DNA of 64,000 nucleotides from an uncultured Lachnospiraceae bacterium (GTDB lineage Bacteria; Bacillota; Clostridia; Lachnospirales; Lachnospiraceae): assembly GCA_951800145.1 (NCBI GenBank), contig CATOJE010000004.1, positions 1-64,000 on the forward strand, given 5' to 3'. Each line of letters opens with the position of its first letter. Within the stretch, counting starts at the first letter, position 1. Positions 27,912 to 38,255 of this stretch are shown piece by piece. The notes beneath the pieces were generated by a model. That model searched no databases. It saw nothing but the letters and a program-made list of their open reading frames with translations, and was not told the origin of the DNA. Position numbers and translations under genes: made by a program.

Positions 27912-29783
27912 ATGCAGATTTTATCATTGCACATCCGAAACTTTAAATCCATCCAGGAGATGAAGATCGAGGGCATTGAAAATGCATTAATTCTGGTGGG
28001 TAAAAATAATACAGGAAAAACATCAGTATTAGACGCTCTCCGGGCGGCCTTTGGGATTTATCAGGTGTCAGAGGGAGACTTTAATGAGCGGAGGCAGAGG
28101 ATTGAGATCCGCATCTCGCTCCGGATCACAGAGGAGGATCTGCACCAGCTTCATCAGCTGGGGAAGGTGAGTATGTACAAGCGGTATGAGGTTTGGAAAA
28201 AGGATTTTGCCGCCAAGCTTCCTTCCTTTTGCGACGGGGTTTTATCCTTTACCTGTGTGATTAACTGGAATGGGAGCCTGCGCTACAGCGACGGGGTGAA
28301 AAAGGATAATCAAAAGATACAAGAGATTCTTCCCAGAATTTACGATATTGATACAAGCCGGAACCTTTCCCGCTTTCAGGAGGATCTGCTGATGTTCCGG
28401 GAGGATGCCCGGTTTGAGCAGCTGCGGGCGAATGTCTGCATGTTTGACTCGGCCAAGGTATGTAATAAATGCTTTCAGTGTATTGGCCTGATTAATCAGA
28501 AAACGCCGGAGCAGATGGATTTATTTGAGACCGTGCGCCTTTTGGAATACAAGATGTACCGGATGAACCTGCGGGACTTTGAGGAGAAGCTGAACCGGAA
28601 CTACCGGAAAAACGGGGGACATGAGAGGATACATTTTACGCTGGATTTTAACCGGCAGGAGATGTTCCAGGTGTCGGCACAGTTTATCCGGGAGGAGGGC
28701 AGGGAGGAGAAGGGCGCTTCACCTATCGAATACCTGAGCAATGGTATGAAAAGCCTCTACATGCTGTCCATGCTGGAGACGTATACAGATGAAGCAGCCA
28801 GGATTCCCAGTATAATCATTGTGGAGGATCCGGAGATCTTTCTCCATCCCCAGCTCCAGAAGGCCTCCAGTGAAATACTCTACCACCTGTCGAAAAAGAA
28901 TCAGGTGATTTTTACTACCCACTCCCCGAATCTGCTTTCTAATTTTACCACCCGTCAGATTCGCCAGATTATTCTGGACAGCCAGTATTATTCCATTGTG
29001 AATGATAAGGCTAACATTGATGTAATCCTGGATACGCTGGGATATGGGGCCAATGATTTAATGAATACGAATTTTGTTTTTATTGTGGAGGGAAAGCAGG
29101 ATAAAAGCCGCCTGCCTCTTCTTTTGGAACGATATTATTCGGAGATTTATGATGAGAGGGGAAGGCTCCAGCGGATATCCATTATCACTACCAACAGCTG
29201 TACAAATATTAAAACCTACGCAAACCTAAAATATATGAATCAGGTGTACATAAAGGATCAGTTCCTGATGATCCGGGACGGGGATGGCTTAGAGCCGGAG
29301 GAGCTGGCAGGCCAGCTGTGCCGCTATTATGAGGCCAGAAATGAGGAGGATGTGGATAAGCTGCCCCGGATAGCCAGGAAGAATGTGCTGATTTTAAAGT
29401 ACTATTCCTTTGAAAATTATTTCCTGAATCCGGAGGTCATGGCTAAGCTGGGAGTGGTGGAGAGCCCGGAGGCCTTTTATGAGATTTTATTCCAGAAGTG
29501 GGAGGAATACCTCCATCGGATGAAAAGCGGCCGCAGGCTGATTCAGGTGCTTGGAAGAGATTTAAAATCTGCGGAGGATGTGAAGCAGCACCTGGAGGAA
29601 ATTAAGATTTATGTCCGGGGACATAATTTATATGATATTTTTTACGGCTCCTGGAAAAAAGAGGAGACCCGCCTGCTGAAGCAATATATCCAAATAGCGC
29701 CCAGAGCGGACTTTCAGGATATCCTGGATGCAGTAGATGGATTTGCCTATTTTGACAGCAGGAGGGCTGCAGAACGTGTCTGA
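27912..29783 (+). CDS. OLD-family-like AAA ATPase with TOPRIM-like C-terminal domain
   Basis: Walker A LVGKNNTGKTSVLDAL; IIIVEDPEIFLHPQLQ; FTTHSPNLLS; NFVFIVEGKQDKSRLPLLLE TOPRIM-like motif; start at MQILSLHIRNFKS. Confidence 0.8.
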   Translation: MQILSLHIRNFKSIQEMKIEGIENALILVGKNNTGKTSVLDALRAAFGIYQVSEGDFNERRQRIEIRISLRITEEDLHQLHQLGKVSMYKRYEVWKKDFAAKLPSFCDGVLSFTCVINWNGSLRYSDGVKKDNQKIQEILPRIYDIDTSRNLSRFQEDLLMFREDARFEQLRANVCMFDSAKVCNKCFQCIGLINQKTPEQMDLFETVRLLEYKMYRMNLRDFEEKLNRNYRKNGGHERIHFTLDFNRQEMFQVSAQFIREEGREEKGASPIEYLSNGMKSLYMLSMLETYTDEAARIPSIIIVEDPEIFLHPQLQKASSEILYHLSKKNQVIFTTHSPNLLSNFTTRQIRQIILDSQYYSIVNDKANIDVILDTLGYGANDLMNTNFVFIVEGKQDKSRLPLLLERYYSEIYDERGRLQRISIITTNSCTNIKTYANLKYMNQVYIKDQFLMIRDGDGLEPEELAGQLCRYYEARNEEDVDKLPRIARKNVLILKYYSFENYFLNPEVMAKLGVVESPEAFYEILFQKWEEYLHRMKSGRRLIQVLGRDLKSAEDVKQHLEEIKIYVRGHNLYDIFYGSWKKEETRLLKQYIQIAPRADFQDILDAVDGFAYFDSRRAAERV

Positions 29784-29807
29784 TATTTTAAGAAAGAGGT
29801 GGAGATA

Positions 29808-30857
29808 ATGAAGGAATTAACCAGAAAGAAAGAAAAGCTGCTTCGCCTTTGCGGCAGCATGGAACAGCTGGCCGGCGTGCGGCTAGTGGAATACCAGGAC
29901 GGCAGGGCCTCCGGCCTTCGGTGCGCTATGGTGGATAATGGGATTTTATCCTTCCCTCTGATGCTGGATAAGTGTCTGGATCCTGCCTGGATCCGCTATA
30001 AGGGCAGGAATTTAAGCTTTCTGTCAAAGCCGGGGCTTCAGGGAAGAAATCCTTATGATACTGCGGGGGAGGAAGCCATTTATTCGATTATGGGCGGTGC
30101 CATGTTTACCTGCGGGTTAGGGAATGTTCACGGCTTTAGAAGGGTTGACGGGGTGGAGTATCCCACCCACGGGAGGATCCGGACCACTCCGGCAGAAAAG
30201 ATAGGGATGGATGCATATTGGGAAGGAGAGGATTACCGGATCCAGGTAACCGGGGAGATGCGGGAGGCCAGGCTTTTTGGAGAAAATCTGATTCTCCGCC
30301 GGAGGGTGGAGACCAAATATGGCTCCGGGGAAATCCGGTTTGTAGATGAGATAGAAAACCAGGGGTCAGAGCCGCAGCCCCTCTGCTTCCTCTACCACTG
30401 CAATGCAGGCTACCCCTTCCTTCAGCCAGAAACCCGGCTGATTCTTCCGGAAAAGAGCTGTACTCCCAGAGATAAGGCCGCAGAACAAGGAATGGGGGAG
30501 AAAAGGGTGATGGGCGCGCCCATTGACGGCGAGCCGGAGCAGGTATTTCAGTACATATTGGCAGAGGATCCGAGGGGAGACACCTTTGCCGCCATAGTAA
30601 ATGATCTGTGGGAGGTGGCTCTGTGCATCCGCTGGAATAAAGGCCAGATTCCTTTTATGACCCAGTGGAAGAGCAGGGCTTCCGGCGATTATGCCATGGC
30701 GGTAGAACCAACCAACTGCGGTTTTGATGGCCGGGGAGGGCAGGTTCAGATTCTTAAGCCCTTTGAAACCCATGTGAATGAAATCCGCTTCTGCATCCTG
30801 GAGGGCCGGGAGGCTATTGAGGCGCTGGAAAAAGAGGCGGAGGAGATGAGGGCATAA
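29808..30857 (+). CDS. DUF4432/aldose-1-epimerase-like carbohydrate-binding enzyme
   Basis: About 349 aa; GGAMFTCGLGNVHGFRR, HGRIRTTPAEKIG, FLYHCNAGYPFL. Confidence 0.75.
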   Translation: MKELTRKKEKLLRLCGSMEQLAGVRLVEYQDGRASGLRCAMVDNGILSFPLMLDKCLDPAWIRYKGRNLSFLSKPGLQGRNPYDTAGEEAIYSIMGGAMFTCGLGNVHGFRRVDGVEYPTHGRIRTTPAEKIGMDAYWEGEDYRIQVTGEMREARLFGENLILRRRVETKYGSGEIRFVDEIENQGSEPQPLCFLYHCNAGYPFLQPETRLILPEKSCTPRDKAAEQGMGEKRVMGAPIDGEPEQVFQYILAEDPRGDTFAAIVNDLWEVALCIRWNKGQIPFMTQWKSRASGDYAMAVEPTNCGFDGRGGQVQILKPFETHVNEIRFCILEGREAIEALEKEAEEMRA

Positions 30858-30881
30858 AATTCTTTTTCTCATAGGAAAACT

Positions 30882-32075
30882 GTGGTATACTACTATGAGC
30901 GACAGACAGCTGTCATGGGAATGGAGGACGGAATGGAAGGCCACAAAGAAAAGGAAGATATCGGAGAGTGGGTACGGGATGTGGTGGAAAGGGCCACAGA
31001 ATCCATGGAATTTGAACAATTAAATCAGGCGATTCGCGATACGGTAAATGCAGCCATTCATGAGGTGAAGACACAGACCGATGGATGGAGGAGCAGGCTT
31101 GGGAGGCCGGAGGAGAAAAGGATAAAGCCTCTGAGCATCCGGATCAACTGGGTGGGAAGGATTTCCGGGATTTTATTTACCATATTCGGGGGCATCGGCA
31201 GCGGGGCTTTCGGTATTTTGACCCTGGTTTGGCTGATTATTTCCATCGCCTCCCCGAATCTGCTGGTGGGATGGTGGATGACAGGCATGTTTGGTGCAGG
31301 CCTGGCCGGATCTCTTATTATGCTTGGGGCCGGAGTCCGGAACAGCAGCCGGATTAGCCGCCTGAAAAAGTATCTGAATGAGATAAAGCACCGGGGAAAG
31401 ACTTACTGTGAGCTGAAGCAGTTAAACCGGAGCGTGGCAAAAAGCCTTTCCTTTGTCCAAAAGGATGTGAAGAAGATGCTGGATCTGGGGATGCTTCCGG
31501 ATGCCCACATGGATGACGGGGAGACCTGTCTGATCTTAGACGAAGAGACTTACCGCCAGTACCGCATGGCCCAGGCCTCTCTGGCGGAGCGGCAGGGACA
31601 GGAAAGGCCAATCAGGGAAAACAGAAGGGAGCCGGAGAATTCCTCGATTTCGGAGGCCCTTTCCCGGGGAGAGGCCTATATGGATCAGCTGGACCAGCTC
31701 CGGGATGCCATGCCTGGGGAGCCCATCCGGGAAAAGCTTCTCCGCCTGGATACGATTTTGGAGCGATTGTTCCTTGTGTTAAAGAAGCACCCGGATCAGC
31801 TGGACGAGCTTGAGCGGTTTATGGAATATTATCTTCCCACCACAGTGAAGCTGGTGACAGCGTATCAGGAGTTTTCTGAGGTGGAATTCCCGGGGGAGAA
31901 TATTAATCAAGGAAAGCAGGAGATTGAGGAGACATTAGAGACCATCAACGATGCCTTTGAAAAGCTTCTGGATGATATTTATGAGGACACAGCCTTTGAC
32001 GTGCTCACGGATGTGTCGGTGCTTCAGTCCATGCTGGCAAGAGACGGGCTGACAGAGCCGGAATTAAGAAGCTGA
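30882..32075 (+). CDS. XpaC-like 5-bromo-4-chloroindolyl phosphate hydrolysis family protein
   Basis: 397 aa; two central TM segments and coiled-coil C-terminus; directly upstream of telA. Confidence 0.7.
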   Translation: MVYYYERQTAVMGMEDGMEGHKEKEDIGEWVRDVVERATESMEFEQLNQAIRDTVNAAIHEVKTQTDGWRSRLGRPEEKRIKPLSIRINWVGRISGILFTIFGGIGSGAFGILTLVWLIISIASPNLLVGWWMTGMFGAGLAGSLIMLGAGVRNSSRISRLKKYLNEIKHRGKTYCELKQLNRSVAKSLSFVQKDVKKMLDLGMLPDAHMDDGETCLILDEETYRQYRMAQASLAERQGQERPIRENRREPENSSISEALSRGEAYMDQLDQLRDAMPGEPIREKLLRLDTILERLFLVLKKHPDQLDELERFMEYYLPTTVKLVTAYQEFSEVEFPGENINQGKQEIEETLETINDAFEKLLDDIYEDTAFDVLTDVSVLQSMLARDGLTEPELRS

Positions 32076-32095
32076 GGGAAATGGAGGAACGATAT

Positions 32096-33247
32096 ATGGA
32101 ACAGCCAGAATTAACATTAGAGCCCTTCTTTCAGGAAGAAAGGCAGGAGATAGAAGTCCGGCAGGAGAGGGCTCTTAAGGAGGAGCCAGAGCCTCAGGTG
32201 GTGTTAAGTGATGAGGAGCAGCAGATGGTGGATGCATTTGCTGCGAAGATTGACCTGAATAATTCAAATATGGTTTTACAGTATGGCGCCGGGGCCCAGA
32301 AAAAGATTGCGGATTTTTCGGAGACAGCTCTGGGCCATATGAAGACCAAGGATCTGGGGGAAATCGGCCAGATTTTAACGGATATGGTTGGAGAGCTAAG
32401 GACCATGGAGGCAGAGGAGGAAAAGGGATTCCTTGGTATATTTAAAAAGAAGGGGAATCCGCTTATGAGCCGCAGAGCTAAGTATGAGAAGGCCCAGACC
32501 CATATTAACCAGGTCTGTAAGGTGCTGGAGGGCCATCAGGTTCAGCTGCTGAAGGATGTGGCCACCATGGATCGGATGTATCAGATGAACCTGTCCTATC
32601 TGAAGGAGCTTTCTATGTACATCCTGGCAGGGAAAAAGAAGCTTAGGGAGGCTATGGAGATTCAGCTTCCCCAGGCAGTGGAGAAGGCCAGGATGTCCGG
32701 ACTTCCTGAGGATACCCAGGCGGCCAATGATCTGGCAGGATTGTGCAACCGGTTTGAGAAAAAGCTTCATGATCTGGAGCTGACCCGGACCGTATCGCTC
32801 CAGATGGCGCCTCAGATTCGCCTGATTCAAAATAATGACACTATGATGTCAGAGAAAATCCAGTCCACTCTGGTGAATACCATCCCCCTCTGGAAGACCC
32901 AGATGGTGCTGGCAGCAGGGCTGAACCACTCTGCCCAGGCGGCCAGGGCCCAGCAGCAGGTTTCCGATGCCACCAATGAGCTGTTAAAGAAGAATGCTCA
33001 GATGCTAAAGACGGCTACCCTGGAGACGGCCAGGGAATCAGAGCGTGGAATCGTGGATATGGAGACCTTAAAGCAGACCAATCAGATGCTGATTTCCACC
33101 TTAGACGATGTGATGAAAATCCAGGAGGAGGGGCGGATGAAGCGTCGGGATGCAGAGCAGGAGCTGGGACGGATAGAGGAGGAATTAAGGCAGAAGCTTC
33201 TGGCCATGAGTATGAGCCAGGACAGCCGCAAAATGCAGAATGGATAA
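32096..33247 (+). CDS. TelA-like toxic anion resistance family protein
   Basis: MQYGAGAQKKIADFSETALGHMKTKDLGEIGQIL-type N-terminus and PLWKTQMVLAAGLNHSAQAARAQQQVSDATNELL; RBS suggests start at 32096. Confidence 0.9.
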   Translation: MEQPELTLEPFFQEERQEIEVRQERALKEEPEPQVVLSDEEQQMVDAFAAKIDLNNSNMVLQYGAGAQKKIADFSETALGHMKTKDLGEIGQILTDMVGELRTMEAEEEKGFLGIFKKKGNPLMSRRAKYEKAQTHINQVCKVLEGHQVQLLKDVATMDRMYQMNLSYLKELSMYILAGKKKLREAMEIQLPQAVEKARMSGLPEDTQAANDLAGLCNRFEKKLHDLELTRTVSLQMAPQIRLIQNNDTMMSEKIQSTLVNTIPLWKTQMVLAAGLNHSAQAARAQQQVSDATNELLKKNAQMLKTATLETARESERGIVDMETLKQTNQMLISTLDDVMKIQEEGRMKRRDAEQELGRIEEELRQKLLAMSMSQDSRKMQNG

Positions 33248-35108
33248 ATACGAAATTTTAAAAAAGTACTTTGGATATGATTCCTTCCGGCATGCCCAGG
33301 AGGAATTGATCGACGGAATTCTGGGAGGAAGAGACACCCTGGGAATTATGCCTACCGGGGCAGGAAAGTCGCTGTGCTACCAGATTCCGGCCCTGATGCT
33401 GGAGGGAATTACCCTGGTGATCTCCCCCTTGATTTCTCTTATGAAGGATCAGGTGTCTGCTTTAAACCAGGCGGGGATCCACGCGGCCTATTTGAACAGC
33501 TCCCTGACGGCAGGCCAATATTATAAGGCGTTAAGCCTGGCAAAGGAGGGACGGTATCCCATCATCTATGTGGCGCCGGAGCGGCTTGAGAGCGAAGGAT
33601 TTCTGGATTTTGCTCTGAGCCCTCAGGTGAAGATATCTATGGTGGCGGTGGATGAGGCCCATTGTGTTTCTCAGTGGGGACAGGATTTCCGCCCATCCTA
33701 TTTAAAAATTGTGGAGTTTATTCAAAAGCTTCCCTACCGGCCTATTGTCAGCGCTTTTACAGCTACCGCGACCCAGGAGGTACGGGAGGATATTATCGAT
33801 ATTCTTCTTCTGGAAGACCCAGTTGTGATAACCACCGGGTATGACCGCCCGAATCTTTATCTGGCAGTTCAGTCTCCTAAAAACCGGTATGAGGCTCTTC
33901 GGCATTACATAGAAACCCGCCCAAATCAATGCGGCATCGTCTACTGCCTTACCAGAAAGCTGGTGGAGGAGGTAAGCGAACGGCTGATAAAGGATGGATT
34001 TTCCGTCACCCGCTACCACGCAGGCTTAAGTGATGCAGAGCGAAAGCAGAATCAGGATGATTTCATCTACGATCGGATCATGATTATGGTAGCCACCAAT
34101 GCCTTCGGCATGGGGATTGATAAGTCCAATGTGCGCTATGTGGTTCATTATAATATGCCAAAGAGCTTAGAAGCCTATTTCCAGGAAATCGGAAGGGCTG
34201 GCAGAGACGGGGAGCCGGCAGAGTGCATCCTGCTTTATGGCGGGCAGGATGTGATCACAAATCAGTTTTTTATAGATCACAATCAGGATAACCAGGAGCT
34301 GGATGAGATGACCAGGAAGCTGGTGGCAGAGCGGGACCGGGAGCGGTTAAGAAAGATGACCTTTTACTGCTTTACCAATGACTGCCTGAGGGATTATATT
34401 CTTCGGTATTTTGGAGAATATGGGAAAAATTACTGCGGAAACTGCTCCAGCTGCCTGACCCAGTTTGAGTCCGTGGATGTAACTGAGATGGCCAGGGCGA
34501 TTTTAGGCTGTGTGGAAGCCTGCCGCCAGCGCTATGGGACCACCGTGATTTTAGATACCGTCCATGGAGCAAACACGGCAAAGATCCGCAGCTATGGCAT
34601 GGATCGGAATCCCCATTACGGGAAGCTTGCCAAGATCCCCATGTATCGGCTGAGGCAGATCTTAAATTACCTGCAGCTGAAGGAATATCTTCTGGTAACA
34701 CCGGATGAATATGCCATTGTGAAGCTGACTGGAAAATCCAGAGAGATTCTGGAGGGAACCTGCCAGCTTACCATGAAGCTGGCGAAGGAGGCAGAGCCCT
34801 CTGGAAAGGCGAAGGAAAGCGGAAGGGGAGGCGCCAGGTCAGGAAAGGGGAGCCCGGCAGAGGGCATCAAGGGAGAGGAGAAGCTATTTGAGGCCCTCAG
34901 GACACTCCGGATGGAGATCGCAAGGGAGGAGAAGGTGCCGCCCTATATCGTATTTTCCGATAAGACCCTGGCACATATGTGTGTGATTAAGCCGAAAACC
35001 AGGGAGGAGATGCTGCTGGTTTCCGGCGTGGGGGATTTTAAAGTAAAGAAATATGGAGAACGCTTTTTAGCAGGGATTGCAGAGTACAGCAAAGGAGGTT
35101 CGGAATGA
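33240..35108 (+). CDS. recQ: ATP-dependent DNA helicase RecQ
   Basis: 622 aa; MPTGAGKSLCYQIPA, DEAHCVSQWGQDFRPSY, CGNCSSC zinc motif, C-terminal HRDC; overlaps telA by 8 bp. Confidence 0.96.
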   Translation: MDKYEILKKYFGYDSFRHAQEELIDGILGGRDTLGIMPTGAGKSLCYQIPALMLEGITLVISPLISLMKDQVSALNQAGIHAAYLNSSLTAGQYYKALSLAKEGRYPIIYVAPERLESEGFLDFALSPQVKISMVAVDEAHCVSQWGQDFRPSYLKIVEFIQKLPYRPIVSAFTATATQEVREDIIDILLLEDPVVITTGYDRPNLYLAVQSPKNRYEALRHYIETRPNQCGIVYCLTRKLVEEVSERLIKDGFSVTRYHAGLSDAERKQNQDDFIYDRIMIMVATNAFGMGIDKSNVRYVVHYNMPKSLEAYFQEIGRAGRDGEPAECILLYGGQDVITNQFFIDHNQDNQELDEMTRKLVAERDRERLRKMTFYCFTNDCLRDYILRYFGEYGKNYCGNCSSCLTQFESVDVTEMARAILGCVEACRQRYGTTVILDTVHGANTAKIRSYGMDRNPHYGKLAKIPMYRLRQILNYLQLKEYLLVTPDEYAIVKLTGKSREILEGTCQLTMKLAKEAEPSGKAKESGRGGARSGKGSPAEGIKGEEKLFEALRTLRMEIAREEKVPPYIVFSDKTLAHMCVIKPKTREEMLLVSGVGDFKVKKYGERFLAGIAEYSKGGSE

Positions 35109-36142
35109 AATTGCGGAAAAAGAGGCTGGCGGTGATGGCAGCAGCGGCTGTGCTTGCCCTGTGCCAGATACCATCCCTTCATCAGATGGCAGAGGTCAGG
35201 GCTGAGATACGGCAGGAACAACCGGCTGCACCAGTACAGCTCCACGGAGCTCTTCAGGTAAAGGGGGCGAACCTGATGGATGAAAAGGGGGAAGCCCTGC
35301 GGCTCTGCGGCATGTCTACCCATGGAATTAACTGGTTTCCAGAATATGTAAACTATGAAGCATTCCGCACTTTGCGGGATGACTGGAAGGTGAACTGCAT
35401 CCGCCTGGCAATGTACACAGATGAGTATAATGGATACTGCAGCGGCGGAAACCAGGAGGAGCTGAAGAAACTGGTAAAAAATGGTGTTCAGTATGCTACA
35501 GATTTGGGGATGTATGTGATCATTGACTGGCATGTTCTCCATGACCAGGATCCTAATGTTCATAAGAAAGAAGCCATATCCTTTTTTCAGGAAATGTCCT
35601 CCCTCTACCAGGATCAGAAGAATGTTATCTATGAAATCTGCAATGAACCCAACGGCTCCGCCACCTGGGACGGTGTAAAGCGCTATGCAGAGGAAGTGAT
35701 ACCGGTAATCCGGGCCAATGATCCGGATGGGGTAATTATCGTGGGAACCCCGGTCTGGAGCCAGGAGATCGGCCAGGCGCTGGCATCCCCATTACAATAT
35801 GATAATCTTCTGTATGCCCTTCACTTTTATGCGGGCACACATACCGACTGGCTTCGGGAGCGGGTGGAGACCTGTGCAAGCCAGGGGCTTCCTATCTTTG
35901 TCAGTGAGTTTGGAACCTGTGACGCCTCAGGCAGCGGCGGGAACCAGTTTGATGAGAGCCAGAAATGGATGGAGCTGTTGGAGCGGTATCATATCAGCTG
36001 CTGCGCATGGAATCTGGCAAATAAGGCAGAGACCAGCAGTGTAATCAGCGCCGGATGCCAGAAGCTTTCCGGATGGAGCGAGGCAGACTTAAGCGAAAGC
36101 GGGAAATGGCTTCGGAATTACTTCCGTCAGGCAGGAAAATAG
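35105..36142 (+). CDS. Secreted glycoside hydrolase family 5 (cellulase-like)
   Basis: 345 aa; signal peptide, GMSTHGINWFP, VIYEICNEPNG catalytic Glu, PIFVSEFGTCDASG nucleophile Glu; 4-bp ATGA overlap with recQ. Confidence 0.92.
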   Translation: MKLRKKRLAVMAAAAVLALCQIPSLHQMAEVRAEIRQEQPAAPVQLHGALQVKGANLMDEKGEALRLCGMSTHGINWFPEYVNYEAFRTLRDDWKVNCIRLAMYTDEYNGYCSGGNQEELKKLVKNGVQYATDLGMYVIIDWHVLHDQDPNVHKKEAISFFQEMSSLYQDQKNVIYEICNEPNGSATWDGVKRYAEEVIPVIRANDPDGVIIVGTPVWSQEIGQALASPLQYDNLLYALHFYAGTHTDWLRERVETCASQGLPIFVSEFGTCDASGSGGNQFDESQKWMELLERYHISCCAWNLANKAETSSVISAGCQKLSGWSEADLSESGKWLRNYFRQAGK

Positions 36143-36200
36143 GAATAATTCAGGGTAACGTGTCATATTATGTGGAAAACCTTCAGAATGGAAGCAGGCC

Positions 36201-36734
36201 ATGTGGATATCCTTTTTAATCTGGCTGTCATCAGGGCTGATAAATTTTGCTGTATTTTATATCATTGGATTCGGGCTGCTGGCAAAGCGGCCGGTATTTG
36301 ACGACTTTTTATCCGGAGCCAGGGAGGGGATGAAAACGACAATACAGCTGTTTCCCACCCTGGCCGGGCTCTTAGTATCCATCGGGGTGCTGAGAGCCTC
36401 AGGCTTTCTGGATTTCTTAGGACAGGTGCTTTACGGGCCCGCAGAGCTTTTGCACATACCAGCAGAATTAGTGCCCATCTCCCTTTTGCGGCTGGTCTCG
36501 AATTCAGCGGCAACTGGATTAATGCTGGATATCTTTAAGGAGCATGGGCCGGACAGCGGCCTGGGGATGATGGCATCTCTGCTGCTAAGCAGTACAGAGA
36601 CCTGCTTTTATTGCCTTAGTATTTATTATGGAAGTATTGGGATCCGAAAGATTCGGTATACCCTGGCGGGGGCGCTTTTGGCTACCGCTGTGGGGATCGG
36701 GGTCAGCGTATATCTGGGGGGAAGGCTGGGATGA
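36201..36734 (+). CDS. spmB: Spore maturation protein B (nucleoside-recognition domain)
   Basis: 177 aa; LFPTLAGLLVSIGVLRASGFLDFL, LRLVSNSAATGLMLDIFKEHGPDS, SSTETCFYCLSIYYGSIGIRK. Confidence 0.9.
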   Translation: MWISFLIWLSSGLINFAVFYIIGFGLLAKRPVFDDFLSGAREGMKTTIQLFPTLAGLLVSIGVLRASGFLDFLGQVLYGPAELLHIPAELVPISLLRLVSNSAATGLMLDIFKEHGPDSGLGMMASLLLSSTETCFYCLSIYYGSIGIRKIRYTLAGALLATAVGIGVSVYLGGRLG

Positions 36735-36827
36735 GTCATAACCTGCGTTTAAAATATTGCAAAATTTAACGTTGTCGGATATAATCGAGGGTATTGGATG
36801 TGTATGATGCGGAAAGGATAATGGGCT

Positions 36828-38252
36828 ATGGAAGAAAAGGAACAGAATATAGAGAAATACAACACATTCCGGAAGCAATATCCGGAATTTATTTATGATG
36901 GGTATGAGCTCCTGGAGGAGGAAGAGGAGCTTAAGATCCGCTACCATTTTCAAATTCCCGGGCTGGCAAGATTTTCACCTTCTTGGAGCTTTCCCAGGAG
37001 AGGGAAGCAGAAGAAGGCGCTGAGGGAGGCTTTTGTTTTTTCCCTGGGGATGGTAGAGCTGATCAGCTACTGGAAGATTACCTGCTCGCCTCATGTGGTG
37101 GTGAAGGCAGGCCATTTGAGTCAGGAACAGATCCGGTGGTGGAAGGAATTGTATTTTCATGGCTTGGGCGAATTTTTTTATGTAAATCAAATAAGAGATG
37201 TGGATCCGGAGCAGTTTATGGAGATTACAGTATGCTCTGGATCTCAGGAGGAGCAGGGAGAGCCTGGGGCAGAGGAAGGGGATAAGGGTTTTAATTCTGG
37301 AGAGATGGGAAGGGCGCTGGTTCCCATTGGCGGCGGGAAGGATTCGGCGGTTACCCTGGAGCTTCTGAAGGAAGCGGGTGTATCCTGCTATGGGTATGTG
37401 ATTAATCCCAGGGGGGCGACCATCCAAACGGCCGAGGCGGCCGGGATTCCAAATGAGCAGATGATCCTGGTGAAGCGGACGCTGGATAAAAACATGCTGG
37501 AGCTGAACCGCCAGGGATTTTTAAATGGACATACCCCTTTTTCTGCCATTGTAGCCTTTTCCTCATTGATTGCAGCAGAGCTTTACAGCCTGCCCTATAT
37601 CGCCCTGTCCAATGAATCCAGTGCAAATGAAAGCACCATATCCGGCAGCACGGTGAACCACCAGTATTCCAAAAGCTTTCCCTTTGAGAAGGCATTTCAC
37701 CAGTATACCAGAAGCTATCTTCCGGGAAGCTGCTACTATTTCAGCCTGCTGCGGCCCTTAAGTGAATTTCAGATTGCCCGGTATTTTGCCGGGAAGAAAC
37801 AGTATCACACTATTTTCCGCAGCTGTAATGTGGGGAGTAAGGAGGATGCCTGGTGCGGGCATTGTCCCAAATGCCTGTTTGTCTGCCTGATCCTCTCCCC
37901 GTTTTTAAGCAGGGAGGAGGTAGTGCGTATTTTCGGCAGGGATATGCTGGAGGATGAAGCTCTTTATCCCCTTTTAGAGAAGCTTACCGGGCTTTTAGAG
38001 GAGAAGCCCTTTGAGTGTGTGGGAAGCCGGGAGGAAGTAAATACAGCCATTGCGCTGACCATCCAAAGGCTGGAGAGGGAGAAGGAGCCCCTGCCAAAGC
38101 TTTTGGAGCGATACAAAAAAACCGGCCTTTATGGCCGCTATCACAGGCATGGTGAAAGGCTTCTGCGATATTTTGATGAGGAAAACTTAGTTCCTGAGCC
38201 ATGGAAGAGCCTGGTGCGGGAGCGCTGCCTGGGGGATGTGGAGGAAGCATAG
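36828..38252 (+). CDS. murL: MurL-like UDP-MurNAc-L-Ala-L-Glu epimerase
   Basis: 474 aa; PIGGGKDSAVTLELLKEAG, ALSNESSANESTISGSTVNHQYSKSFPFE, NVGSKEDAWCGHCPKCLFVCLIL; adjacent to MurD-type ligase. Confidence 0.8.
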   Translation: MEEKEQNIEKYNTFRKQYPEFIYDGYELLEEEEELKIRYHFQIPGLARFSPSWSFPRRGKQKKALREAFVFSLGMVELISYWKITCSPHVVVKAGHLSQEQIRWWKELYFHGLGEFFYVNQIRDVDPEQFMEITVCSGSQEEQGEPGAEEGDKGFNSGEMGRALVPIGGGKDSAVTLELLKEAGVSCYGYVINPRGATIQTAEAAGIPNEQMILVKRTLDKNMLELNRQGFLNGHTPFSAIVAFSSLIAAELYSLPYIALSNESSANESTISGSTVNHQYSKSFPFEKAFHQYTRSYLPGSCYYFSLLRPLSEFQIARYFAGKKQYHTIFRSCNVGSKEDAWCGHCPKCLFVCLILSPFLSREEVVRIFGRDMLEDEALYPLLEKLTGLLEEKPFECVGSREEVNTAIALTIQRLEREKEPLPKLLERYKKTGLYGRYHRHGERLLRYFDEENLVPEPWKSLVRERCLGDVEEA

Positions 38253-38255
38253 ACT

